Below, piece by piece: positions 9,027-16,774 of a stretch of DNA of 17,339 nucleotides; the stretch's first letter is position 1, and each line of letters starts with the position of its first letter. Where the stretch lies: positions 1-17,339 of the forward strand of contig JAJTDX010000059.1 of the NCBI GenBank assembly GCA_021298235.1. Direction: 5' to 3'. The notes below the pieces were generated by a model. It worked only from the letters and a program-made list of their open reading frames with translations, had not been told where the DNA came from and made no database searches. The stretch comes from Cryomorphaceae bacterium. Lineage in GTDB: Bacteria; Bacteroidota; Bacteroidia; Flavobacteriales; Crocinitomicaceae. The translations under genes and the position numbers were made by a program.

Positions 9027-9752
9027 TCACTGCATCATGAGCTTCAGGTAGGGTTCGTCACGCGCATAGATATCCTGATAAAAAATCATCCTGTCCCGAT
9101 CAGCCACCACTGTTTTATATTCAACATATACCGGGACCGGATCTAAAAGCTTCAAATCCATATGCTCATTTAACGTTAGCAAACTATCTATCATCATTCC
9201 ATTGACAGGATTTGATTTCTTTCTGACAGAATCATTGGTAAGGATCGTTTTTGCCAAACTATCGGGGAATTGACACCTCATGCACCCATGAGACATGGCA
9301 CGCACATCCCTGCTGAAGAGGTATTTCGTTGGGGTATCGTGGATGTAAACGCTGTATTGACTGTGGAACTCGAATTTCACAATGCCAAGACTGTTGTGTG
9401 TTCCTGGTTGTTGGACCAATTTGTACGGAAAAGTATTTTCACGTATTCGTTTCCATCCAACAGTCGACGGATCGATTTCTGTTTCGCCCCTGTAGATCTT
9501 GTAATGGTTTTTTGCTAAATAATTTGGATTTGCCTTTACGGAAGGAAGCACCTCTTTTCCTGCAATAGAGTAGGGGACATTCCAGTAAGGGTAGAGCACT
9601 ATATTGTGGATTCTTGAACGTAATTCGGGCGTCATGTGTTCCGGTTTTCCTACAATAATCCTATGCGTTTGCATGAGGGTATCTCTGATGACCAAGCGCA
9701 ATAGGTATTCGGGAATATTTACATGAACGAACTTTTGAAGGGAATTTATCAT
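9027..9752 (-). CDS. L,D-transpeptidase, C-terminal catalytic part (separated by frameshift)
   Basis: This frame holds the YkuD catalytic domain of a YcbB-type L,D-transpeptidase, which makes 3-3 cross-links in peptidoglycan in the periplasm. From the first ATG (9752), the region starts HVNIPEYLLRLV, passes IVGKPEHMTPELRSRIHNIV and YPYWNVP, and reaches the active site with His138 in YIHDTP and Ser154-His155-Gly156-Cys157 in AMSHGCMR, Cys157 being the nucleophile. It lacks its own signal peptide, peptidoglycan-binding domain and the sequence before VNIP; these are encoded in the overlapping frame that ends at 9661. Joined after removal of one base, the two parts give a 531-residue protein of normal YcbB architecture. 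Alone this part would stay in the cytoplasm and be useless, so the ATG at 9752 is probably not a real start. Confidence 0.85.
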   Translation of the reverse strand: MINSLQKFVHVNIPEYLLRLVIRDTLMQTHRIIVGKPEHMTPELRSRIHNIVLYPYWNVPYSIAGKEVLPSVKANPNYLAKNHYKIYRGETEIDPSTVGWKRIRENTFPYKLVQQPGTHNSLGIVKFEFHSQYSVYIHDTPTKYLFSRDVRAMSHGCMRCQFPDSLAKTILTNDSVRKKSNPVNGMMIDSLLTLNEHMDLKLLDPVPVYVEYKTVVADRDRMIFYQDIYARDEPYLKLMMQ

Positions 9753-10623
9753 GGCGGCGAATTTTCTCGAGGACCAACGCAGCCCTATAGGCTTTGTGTA
9801 AATTGGTTTCTTGAAGAGCTACTGCAGTTGATGTGCCGACCAGTCCGTCTTCTCTCAATCCATTGTCCTTTTGGAAGGTTTTCAAAGCAGTGATGTAGGT
9901 TTCCAAATCCGGATTGAGCGAATCTAAATACCTTTTATTGACTAAGGATTCTGTGGCTTTTTGTTGAGCGTTAAGGCTATCATCTTTCTCCAAAGGGACA
10001 GACAATTTGTTGTTTTCGAGTCCGTAAATCTTGCAAAATCTGTAAAGCTGCAAGGATAGAAATCTGTAGTTGCTATCTTTAGAACCCTGAAGAAAAATCA
10101 ATTTTTCGATGTTTCCAGAACTCCTCATATTTAAAAGTGAATCCAATTTTTGTTGGGAACAGAATGCTTCCGGAAGGTATTTCTTTTCAGTGAGATCCAT
10201 AAATCCATCGTTCAGATCATTTACCATCCTAGACAAACGGGCTGTAAGTATCAACTCCTGGTCGATCCACAAAAGATTTTTTTTACGAAGCGAGTTGATT
10301 TGCATTCTGTTTTGCGGAATTCCATACCATATGGATCGATCGAGAATGGTTTTAATGGAATTGCCCTCTGCATTTCTTGTTGAATCATTGATCCAAAGTG
10401 GGCTATATTCACGACCGGCGTAAAAATCTTTCATCCATTGTGCCTGATCAGCACTAAATCCAAGATCCATTAGATATTCTTCAGAAACGGCTTTTTCTAT
10501 TTTTTCACGGATTGGAATGGAATCATTCTTGAAAAAATCCTTAATCGTTGGTTTTTTGGTTGTGGTTGAACACGATGCAAAAAGCACCAAAAAGGAGCAA
10601 TAAAGCACAAACCAACGAATCAT
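9661..10623 (-). CDS. L,D-transpeptidase lipoprotein, N-terminal part (frame lost before the catalytic domain)
   Basis: The product begins with a lipoprotein signal (MIRWFVLYCSFLVLFASCST, lipid-modified Cys18). A helical scaffold domain of the YcbB type follows (FSADQAQWMKDFYAGREYSPLW near 43-64) and then a peptidoglycan-binding domain with FQKDNGLREDGLVGTSTAVAL (about 252-272). After AALVLEKIR (about 281-289) the family continues into VNIP and the YkuD domain. Here the same frame instead runs into about 30 unrelated residues and stops at 9661, while the expected sequence continues in the next frame. The break lies between 9728 and 9759. The ATG at 10623 is chosen because it begins the lipoprotein signal; an earlier in-frame ATG at 10671 would overlap the divergent promoter region. 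It is probably the first gene of a transcript continuing through rpe. It is either a pseudogene or a sequencing error. Confidence 0.85.
   Translation of the reverse strand: MIRWFVLYCSFLVLFASCSTTTKKPTIKDFFKNDSIPIREKIEKAVSEEYLMDLGFSADQAQWMKDFYAGREYSPLWINDSTRNAEGNSIKTILDRSIWYGIPQNRMQINSLRKKNLLWIDQELILTARLSRMVNDLNDGFMDLTEKKYLPEAFCSQQKLDSLLNMRSSGNIEKLIFLQGSKDSNYRFLSLQLYRFCKIYGLENNKLSVPLEKDDSLNAQQKATESLVNKRYLDSLNPDLETYITALKTFQKDNGLREDGLVGTSTAVALQETNLHKAYRAALVLEKIRRHDKFPSKVRSCKYSRIPIALGHQRYPHANA
9728..9759 (-). other. Frameshift window inside the L,D-transpeptidase gene
   Basis: Between LEKIR (frame ending at 9661) and VHVNIP (frame ending at 9027) the coding frame moves by one base, equivalent to one extra base in the sequence. 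The segment contains a repeated GCC (GCCGCC) and an AAA run. Dropping one C gives LEKIRRMINSLQKFVHVNIP, which has nearly the family spacing. No stop codon or classic slippery heptamer with a stop is present at this point. Confidence 0.75.
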
Positions 10624-10640
10624 ACTGCAAGTATAATGTG

Positions 10641-10648
10641 TATTTTTG
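10641..10648 (+). promoter_or_regulatory. Possible -7 promoter element of the rhomboid-aminotransferase pair
   Basis: TATTTTTG matches TAnnTTTG exactly and lies in the 69-base gap between the divergent L,D-transpeptidase and rhomboid genes, 44 bases before the ATG at 10693. No TTG is seen at the expected -33 distance, so the support is partial. Confidence 0.35.
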
Positions 10649-10692
10649 CCCGATACCGAAAAAGATATCATTATTTATCGACCATTAGATCA

Positions 10693-11313
10693 ATGTCTTT
10701 AAGCATTTTAACCTTAATCCTGCTCAGTACAGTTATCATTTCCATCAATGGATTCAATAACCGTGGGCTGCTGGAAAGATGGATGTACATTCCGTACGAG
10801 GTAAAACATTACAATGCGTTTGACCGAATATTTAAGCATTTGTTTGTTCATGCCGATGTGATGCATTTATCATTCAACATGTTGTCCCTATATTTTTTAG
10901 GTGAATTTCTTGAATACCAACTTGTAGATTCTTATGGTTTAGGTCGAGGGGAGTTGCATTTTCTCACCCTCTATTTTGGTGGTGGACTCTTTGCTACATT
11001 GTTTCCGTATATCAGAAACCAAAACAATCCGTCTTACAGGTCCCTGGGTGCGTCAGGTGCTGTTTCTTCAGTAATATTTGCAACCATCCTCTGGAATCCA
11101 ACCATGCCTTTGGCGATTATGTTTATTCCAATTGCCATTCCGGCATATATTTTCGGACCTTTGTATCTGGCATTTGAGTTTTGGGCAGATAGGAGGGGAG
11201 GAACGGGAATTGCACATGATGCGCACATAGGCGGAGCACTTTTTGGGATTATATACACCTTAATAATCAACCCGGATACCGGAAGATTCTTTTTATCTTT
11301 AATTTTCGGATAA
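10693..11313 (+). CDS. Rhomboid-family intramembrane serine protease
   Basis: Six-helix inner-membrane protease that cuts membrane segments of other proteins. The 206-residue product has the catalytic dyad Ser121 in GASGAVSS and His178 in HDAHIGGALFG, plus the conserved HLFVHADVMHLSFNML (about 49-64) with Asn62, which helps form the oxyanion hole. Hydrophobic helices alternate along the rest. The ATG at 10693 starts directly at the first membrane helix (MSLSILTLILLSTVIISING). An earlier in-frame ATG at 10636 would add 19 polar residues and cross the divergent promoter gap. The substrate cannot be predicted. The aminotransferase gene follows after 5 bases, so the two are co-transcribed, although no functional link is evident. 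Confidence 0.92.
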   Translation: MSLSILTLILLSTVIISINGFNNRGLLERWMYIPYEVKHYNAFDRIFKHLFVHADVMHLSFNMLSLYFLGEFLEYQLVDSYGLGRGELHFLTLYFGGGLFATLFPYIRNQNNPSYRSLGASGAVSSVIFATILWNPTMPLAIMFIPIAIPAYIFGPLYLAFEFWADRRGGTGIAHDAHIGGALFGIIYTLIINPDTGRFFLSLIFG

Positions 11314-11318
11314 GTCAT

Positions 11319-12182
11319 ATGCTTTACATTAACAATAACGGAACTATTCTTTCCAACGATGCTCCAACCATACAAGCTGGAAATCGTGGACATGTCTATG
11401 GCGATGGAGTATTTGAAAGTATTCGTATCATGAATGGTGTTCCATTGAACATGGAAAATCATATCACAAGACTTTTGGAAGGTGCTAAGGCTATCAAAAT
11501 GAGACCTGCAAGTTTCTTTACAACGCAATTCTTTCACGACAAAATCGTTGAGCTTTGTGAGAAATCTGAAATATCAGGAGGAGGACGATGCAGAATTTCT
11601 CTAGATCGTGTTACGGGTGGAGCCTACAAGCCGGAATCTAATGAAGCGACTTATTTCATTGAAGTCTATCCCTATGAGTCGAATAATTTTGAAATGAATT
11701 CCAAAGGGTTGGAGATTGACTTGTATACCGACATCAAAAAACAAAAGAATTTTCTTTCCACATTCAAAACGAAAAGCGGATTGATCTATGTGATGGCTGC
11801 AGTGAATGCCTCGGAACGTAAGCTAGATGATGTATTGATAACAAATGATCGAGGTGGAATTCTTGAGAGCTCAAGCTGTAATGTTTTTGTGGTCAGCAAT
11901 GGTGTGTTATATACGCCTGGACTTGACGAAGGCTGTCTTGCAGGAACAATGCGTATGCAGATCATTAATCTAGCTATTCAGAATAACATTAAAGTTTATG
12001 AGTGTAATATTTTACCTCAAAACCTTTTAGCTGCGGATGAGATCTTTTTTACAAATGCTATTCGTGGTGTGAATTGGGTCAGCGGTTACCGAACGAAAAG
12101 ATATTTCAACACTATGTCTCGTCGGTTCGTAGCATTACTCAATGAGTATTGGGAACAACAATTTTCTGACAACAAATTGTGA
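11319..12182 (+). CDS. Class IV PLP-dependent aminotransferase / aminodeoxychorismate lyase-like
   Basis: Cytoplasmic PLP enzyme of fold type IV, the family of branched-chain and D-amino-acid aminotransferases and of aminodeoxychorismate lyase (PabC). The 287 residues start with GHVYGDGVFESIRI (24-37), the usual N-terminal motif. The PLP lysine is most likely Lys150 in STFKTKSGLIYVM. The cofactor-binding stretch follows: DVLITNDRGGILESSSCNVF (Glu183 as the pyridine-nitrogen partner), TPGLDEGCLAGTMR and the C-terminal DEIFFTNAIRGV. Sequence alone does not separate the three activities. A PabC role in folate synthesis is plausible because the protein lacks the longer branched-chain enzyme pattern, but this is only inference. 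It ends 75 bases before the convergent tolC-like gene. Confidence 0.87.
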   Translation: MLYINNNGTILSNDAPTIQAGNRGHVYGDGVFESIRIMNGVPLNMENHITRLLEGAKAIKMRPASFFTTQFFHDKIVELCEKSEISGGGRCRISLDRVTGGAYKPESNEATYFIEVYPYESNNFEMNSKGLEIDLYTDIKKQKNFLSTFKTKSGLIYVMAAVNASERKLDDVLITNDRGGILESSSCNVFVVSNGVLYTPGLDEGCLAGTMRMQIINLAIQNNIKVYECNILPQNLLAADEIFFTNAIRGVNWVSGYRTKRYFNTMSRRFVALLNEYWEQQFSDNKL

Positions 12183-12257
12183 TTAATATTCTAGCTATAC
12201 ATACTGTGTAAGAAATGTCTTATAATTAATATTATGTTAAATATGATCGTAATAGAA

Positions 12258-13622
12258 TTATTCAGTAATCAACCAATTATACTGAGCCTTGTATATATTC
12301 AGTTTTGAAACCAGCTCCACCTCTTTTAATAAACTTTCTAAGTATTTCATTTCCCGAGAATTCACAAGAAAAAGGCTGCTCTCGCCGATATCGAATTTTA
12401 GGAGCTCTGCATCGCGCATCTTCTTGGATGAATTAATCACATCTTTCTGAATAAGATATTGTTGTTCGAGGTTTAAGCAAATAGTTCTCACACCTTCAAT
12501 TTTATTATTGAGCTCTAGTCTTTTCACAGTTTTATCCAGCGTTGCATTTGATTGTTTAATTCGAACTGAAGCCAAATCGCCACGTTCTTTTCTTAAAAAT
12601 ATCGGCATGGAAGCTGATATTCCAAATTTCATGTTAGATGCCGAAAATGGTACAAATCCATTACCTGTCGGTTGAAGTAACGGATTGTAAACTAAATCAA
12701 TCTGTGGTTTAAGCATTTCCTTTCGAAAGCGTTCCTCAATAGCAAGATATTCGAGCTTGTAGTCGTACTTACTTATCCACACCGTAGAATCCGCTGAAAT
12801 ATTATGATAAATAGAAGGCGTGATTGAAACTATTTTTGGCTTTACAGAATCATTCAATTCTAAGGGGACATTTCCGGGGCCCCATAAATAGACCTCCATG
12901 ATAGCTTTATAATATTGCGCTTCGGCTTTTGATTGTTCAAGCTCTAGTTTTCGATAGTCTCGCATCAATGTTGCTTCAAGCGTATCAATTTGTGCATTTT
13001 CACCGATTTCAGCGCTCACCCGCACAGCTTGTAATCTTTCTTCTGCTAAGTTGACTCCGAGTATATTTATTGTATACAGTCTGTGGGCTCTATACCAGTT
13101 CCAATAAGACTCAGACGCTGATAAAATAAGATCACTCATTATAATGCGCTGATCTAGCTCAGATTGCTCACGAAGTGTTTGAGCCTGTTTAAGCATTTTA
13201 CGTCGTTCGTCGATAAAAAGATTTTTACCAATCGGCACGGAAATACCACCATACCATAATCCGCTGCCTGGGGTTTGATGCTCTCCACTGATATAGTCAC
13301 CCCTGTTCTGTTCATATCCTCCTTTTACCTCAATACCAAACCATGTAGGAATCTTTACAGCTGAATTGGATAATTGATAGTAGTTTTTGTCATTGAATCT
13401 TTTATTATTGCTTTCATGTTCGAATTTTGGGTCGAACGCACCTTTGGATTTTAAGAGATCTGCATTGGCTGCTTTAACAGCATTTGATGCCTGTTCCACC
13501 AATGGGTGATTTAACCGAACAATCGAAATGAATTCATCGTAAGAAAATGAAATCGAATCCTGCGCCTTAAGTGCAGTGCAATTAAAGAGAATGAAAACCG
13601 CAGCGACTACAAAAACTCTCAT
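12258..13622 (-). CDS. TolC-family outer-membrane export protein
   Basis: Outer-membrane channel of a tripartite exporter, with the two-repeat OEP layout. The 454-residue product has a signal peptide (MRVFVVAAVFILFNCTALKA, cleavage near 20). The first repeat begins FSYDEFISIVRLNHPLVEQA, and the second is near the C-terminus with KFDIGESSLFLVNSREMKYL, a typical TolC motif in Bacteroidota. Long amphipathic helices between them fit the periplasmic tunnel, and strand segments such as GFVPFSASNMKFGISASMPIF fit the barrel. The ATG at 13622 is chosen because it begins the signal peptide and overlaps the TGA of the HlyD-like gene by four bases (ATGA). An upstream in-frame ATG at 13697 would add 25 polar residues in front of the signal peptide. 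It is the last gene of the ABC-HlyD-TolC operon. Confidence 0.92.
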   Translation of the reverse strand: MRVFVVAAVFILFNCTALKAQDSISFSYDEFISIVRLNHPLVEQASNAVKAANADLLKSKGAFDPKFEHESNNKRFNDKNYYQLSNSAVKIPTWFGIEVKGGYEQNRGDYISGEHQTPGSGLWYGGISVPIGKNLFIDERRKMLKQAQTLREQSELDQRIIMSDLILSASESYWNWYRAHRLYTINILGVNLAEERLQAVRVSAEIGENAQIDTLEATLMRDYRKLELEQSKAEAQYYKAIMEVYLWGPGNVPLELNDSVKPKIVSITPSIYHNISADSTVWISKYDYKLEYLAIEERFRKEMLKPQIDLVYNPLLQPTGNGFVPFSASNMKFGISASMPIFLRKERGDLASVRIKQSNATLDKTVKRLELNNKIEGVRTICLNLEQQYLIQKDVINSSKKMRDAELLKFDIGESSLFLVNSREMKYLESLLKEVELVSKLNIYKAQYNWLITE

Positions 13623-14974
13623 TTCTTCTTTTTCTTTTCTTGCTGCGACTCTTTGACGGTATAATAATCCGGAGGGAAGGCATTCAGTTTTCGCCACATT
13701 TCATACCAGATAGGGACATCGTTCAGCAAAACAAAGGCTTTTGCCCCACCCCCTACTCTAACCTGTCTTGGCCAGTGTTTTTGCTGTTCTTTGGGCTCAA
13801 TTAACACCCTGTATTTTCCATTTTCACTAATGTAATTGTCCATGGCATATACGCGACCGCTAAATGTACCGTAAGCGGTATTTGGCCATCCACTGAAAAA
13901 TATTGCTGGCCATCCATCGAATTGAACACGAACGTCCTCACCAATATTAACTAAAGGATAATCCACCGGATCAATGTAAAATTCAACTGCAAGACTAAAA
14001 TCTTCAGGCATCAAGGTTAGAATCTCCTCCCCTTCTTTCACAGTTTGTCCAATTCCCGCCTGTTTTAATTTTGTAACATACCCGTTTTGCGATGCACGGA
14101 TGATATAGAATCCCTGTCGCATCTCGTAATTCGCAAACTCATTTTCAATTTTTGCTACCGTTGCTTCCGATTCAAATTTATTGGACAAAGCTGAAAATTG
14201 TTCTGATTCGGTCTTGGCTAACTTCTCGTTGTACTCCCCTTCGATATTGGTAATTTCCATTTTCGCATTCAACACTTCGTTTTTGCTAGTTAGAAATTTA
14301 TTCTCCTGCGCAATCACTTTAGCGGTCATTTCCTGAACTTTAACCTTCTTTTGCTCAAGCTCGGTTAATGACTTAATTCCTTGATCGTGTAGCTCTGAAG
14401 TTCGTTTGAGCTGTTTTTTCGCTATATCAAGCTGTGCCTCAAAAGCAACTAAATCATTGCTGTCAGCTACAACTTTTAACTTACTTTGTCTTAACTTATT
14501 GAGCGCCTGTCGAATTTTCATGTCTTTCATCTGTTTGAAAGCGTCCAACTGCTTGTCAAGGGCCGGTATTTTTTGCTCATACGATTCTACCGTACTTTTC
14601 TTGTTGTCTAATCTGCTCTTTGTTCGGTCTAAAAGTTTAGGGTCAAAATAATCGGATTTAGTCTCTGAGATAACAACAAGCGTATCCCCTGCTTTTACGA
14701 GATCCCCTTCCTTCACGTGCCATTGTTCAATCCTACCAGCAATCACTGTCATGATAGATTGAGGCCTGTGCTCCGGATATAAGGTGGTTACATATCCTTT
14801 GGCCTCGATGTTCTGAGTCCACGGAAGAAAGAGAAATATCAGGAACAATCCGAAAAATACCAATAGCAACTTTACAAAAAGTCGATTAATAGACCTTCTC
14901 TTAACGTATTCAGATGATTTAAACTGACTCAAGTCAACTTTGTCGCGTATAGAGTTATCTGAAAAACTAAACAT
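13619..14974 (-). CDS. HlyD-family periplasmic adaptor (membrane fusion protein)
   Basis: Links the inner-membrane transporter to the TolC-like channel. The 451-residue product has one N-terminal membrane helix (about 32-52), then the first lipoyl half (RIEQWHVKEGDLVKAGDTLV, 81-100). A long coiled-coil hairpin spans about 108-285, with repeated Lys/Glu/Leu heptads. The second lipoyl half (IIRASQNGYVTKLKQAGIGQ, 291-310) and a beta-barrel domain with SLAVEFYIDPVDYPLV (327-342) follow. The C-terminus ends in five lysines. The ATG at 14974 lies inside the last codons of the ABC gene (8-base overlap). A TTG 15 bases further upstream is in frame but less likely. The gene appears intact, although its ABC partner has lost its ATPase motifs. 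Confidence 0.92.
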   Translation of the reverse strand: MFSFSDNSIRDKVDLSQFKSSEYVKRRSINRLFVKLLLVFFGLFLIFLFLPWTQNIEAKGYVTTLYPEHRPQSIMTVIAGRIEQWHVKEGDLVKAGDTLVVISETKSDYFDPKLLDRTKSRLDNKKSTVESYEQKIPALDKQLDAFKQMKDMKIRQALNKLRQSKLKVVADSNDLVAFEAQLDIAKKQLKRTSELHDQGIKSLTELEQKKVKVQEMTAKVIAQENKFLTSKNEVLNAKMEITNIEGEYNEKLAKTESEQFSALSNKFESEATVAKIENEFANYEMRQGFYIIRASQNGYVTKLKQAGIGQTVKEGEEILTLMPEDFSLAVEFYIDPVDYPLVNIGEDVRVQFDGWPAIFFSGWPNTAYGTFSGRVYAMDNYISENGKYRVLIEPKEQQKHWPRQVRVGGGAKAFVLLNDVPIWYEMWRKLNAFPPDYYTVKESQQEKKKKK

Positions 14975-16694
14975 GACAATAATTTTCAATCGTTATTTTC
15001 TCAATAATATCTTCGCGTAATCCAAACGCTCTCAAACGACCATCCTCAATCACTAAAATTCTTTCGAACATGTCGAGCAAGGTTCTGTCAGTTACACAGG
15101 CTAAAACTGTAAGATTACCGTTTGCAGGATTAAGAGCGTCATCAAACGTGTATCTATCCATTTCGTAAAGTGCCTGCCAATCTTTATCCAGTAGAAGTGC
15201 CGATGGTGAACCAACAAGACCTCTCGCAAGAATGATTTTTGCTGAGATATCAGGAGGCAGGAAGTTTCCACCGGACAACAAGTACGTGTCTAAGCCCTTT
15301 GGAAAGGAGTTGACATAGTCAAACAAACGCAATTTCTTCAATAGATTATTTAAATGATCGGGATCAATATCTTTTCTGCCAAGCAATATATTTTCCAAAA
15401 TAGTACCGTAAAAAATGGTATCAGAAGACATGAAGGACGCGATCGAACCTTTAACTAGGGTAAGGTCATAATGTTCGGCTTTTATACCGTTAAGTAACAA
15501 TTGACCTGAGGTTGGAGTAAAATGCAGTTGAAAAATCTTGAGCAACGTCTCAGAAGAGAGTTGAGAATTACTAATGATCGCAATTTTGTTTCCAGGCTCG
15601 ACAGTACAGTCTATTTTATCTAGAACCATTCGATCGTAATAGGGAGAAACGAAGCTAACCTCATGCAAAGTAAAGCTCGTCTTATGGGGAACAAAATCCG
15701 CAAGCTTGGTCGAAGGAACTTCATCTTTTAGCGGGTAATCAGCAATTTCAGAAATTTTTTCTGTCGATGTTAGGACATCATACATAGTGGAAAGAGAAAG
15801 TATCAACTTTTCAATTGAACTAATCACCAATAGGATAATTATTTCAGAAGCAATGAACTGGCCAATCGTCATTTGCTGATTAATAACTAAAAGACCTCCT
15901 ATTAACAGTAATGTTAAAGCAATGACAATTTTAAAAACGATCAAATAAGTAAACTGCTTCCACAAAATAGAAAAATGTGTTTCCCTTGCCTTAACGTATC
16001 CTGTTGCGTATTTATCGTTTTTATGCAGTGGAAAATCACTTTTACCCAAAACCTGAAAGGAAGAAGATGCACGAGCGACCTCCTGTATCCAGTGTGCTGT
16101 TTTGTATTTCGCTTTTGATTCTTCTAAACTCGACGTAAACGCATTTTTACTTGTAAAATAAATGATCAAGAAAAGAAATAATATCAAAATAAAGCTGAAA
16201 GCAATAAAGAAGGGATGATATAAAGAGAGTAATACCACACCAAACAATATCTGAAGTATAGATGTAGGCATGTCAATAAGGACCTTCGAAAGTCCCTTTT
16301 GAATGACAAGTGTGTCAAAAAATCGATTTGCGAGTTCAGGAGGATATTGCAGACCAAGTTTTTGATGGTCGATGTGTCTAAATCTATATGTCATCTCCAT
16401 GGAGGACCATACGAATATTTTTTGTTGCAGATTCTCAGTTATCCGAAGCTGCATCAACTGCATTATACCATTTAATGCAATACTTACAACAACAATGAGT
16501 ATAATTACAAACCAACTTGTAGAGGTTCGGCCTGTTTGAATGAAGTTAATAATGGATTGAATTCCTATAGGCAAAACTAAACTCAGCAAGCCACTGAACA
16601 AAGCATAAATATATAGATGCGTGATTTCACGACTTTCAATACGAAGCAGTTGCCTGAACTTTTGGAATGCCTTGAAAATATTTCTATCCCGCAT
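14967..16694 (-). CDS. ABC half-transporter with fully degenerate ATPase domain
   Basis: The 575 residues have the layout of an exporter half-transporter. A six-helix membrane domain (about 25-310) is well preserved, including YPPELANRFFDTLVIQKGL (117-135) and LIDMPTSILQILFGVVLLSL (139-158). The nucleotide-binding domain (about 340-565) aligns without gaps but has lost its catalytic motifs. At the Walker A site (375-385) the sequence is SNSQLSSETLL with Ser381 in place of Lys. The Q-loop Gln is Ser423. The signature LSGGQ reads LPPDI (479-483). In Walker B, LLLDK keeps Asp503, but the catalytic Glu is Lys504. The H-loop His is Asp536. ATP hydrolysis is therefore not expected. No peptidase or other domain precedes the membrane part. 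It starts at ATG 16694, overlaps the HlyD gene, and is first in the operon. It may be a non-catalytic scaffold or may need a separate ATPase. Confidence 0.88.
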   Translation of the reverse strand: MRDRNIFKAFQKFRQLLRIESREITHLYIYALFSGLLSLVLPIGIQSIINFIQTGRTSTSWFVIILIVVVSIALNGIMQLMQLRITENLQQKIFVWSSMEMTYRFRHIDHQKLGLQYPPELANRFFDTLVIQKGLSKVLIDMPTSILQILFGVVLLSLYHPFFIAFSFILILFLFLIIYFTSKNAFTSSLEESKAKYKTAHWIQEVARASSSFQVLGKSDFPLHKNDKYATGYVKARETHFSILWKQFTYLIVFKIVIALTLLLIGGLLVINQQMTIGQFIASEIIILLVISSIEKLILSLSTMYDVLTSTEKISEIADYPLKDEVPSTKLADFVPHKTSFTLHEVSFVSPYYDRMVLDKIDCTVEPGNKIAIISNSQLSSETLLKIFQLHFTPTSGQLLLNGIKAEHYDLTLVKGSIASFMSSDTIFYGTILENILLGRKDIDPDHLNNLLKKLRLFDYVNSFPKGLDTYLLSGGNFLPPDISAKIILARGLVGSPSALLLDKDWQALYEMDRYTFDDALNPANGNLTVLACVTDRTLLDMFERILVIEDGRLRAFGLREDIIEKITIENYCHV

Positions 16695-16704
16695 AAAATT
16701 TTAA

Positions 16705-16738
16705 CAAATATACATGTCGAGTGGTTCATGAAAAACAA
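16705..16738 (-). promoter_or_regulatory. Predicted promoter of the ABC-HlyD-TolC operon
   Basis: The minus strand carries TTG (16738-16736), 23 bases, then TATATTTG (16712-16705), an exact TAnnTTTG match with spacing at the upper end of the accepted range. The -7 element ends only 10 bases before the ATG at 16694, so the transcript leader would be very short. Confidence 0.5.
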
Positions 16739-16774
16739 CGGAATCTTTTAAAATTGTAATATTGAATATAAAAA

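Noticed and set aside
9728..9759. Programmed +1 frameshift in the L,D-transpeptidase gene
   Set aside because: There is no stop codon or known slippery element at the shift, so an error or mutation is more likely than a programmed event.
10624..10671. Upstream in-frame ATG at 10671 for the L,D-transpeptidase
   Set aside because: It would place 16 polar residues before a clear lipoprotein signal and cover most of the divergent gap; 10623 fits better.
12183..12257. Possible terminator between the convergent aminotransferase and TolC genes
   Set aside because: The gap is AT-rich and contains a direct repeat of ATTAATATT, but I see no stable inverted repeat followed by a T run.
13623..13697. 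Longer start of the TolC-like gene at 13697
   Set aside because: It puts 25 charged residues before the signal peptide and overlaps the HlyD gene by 79 bases, whereas 13622 gives an ATGA junction.
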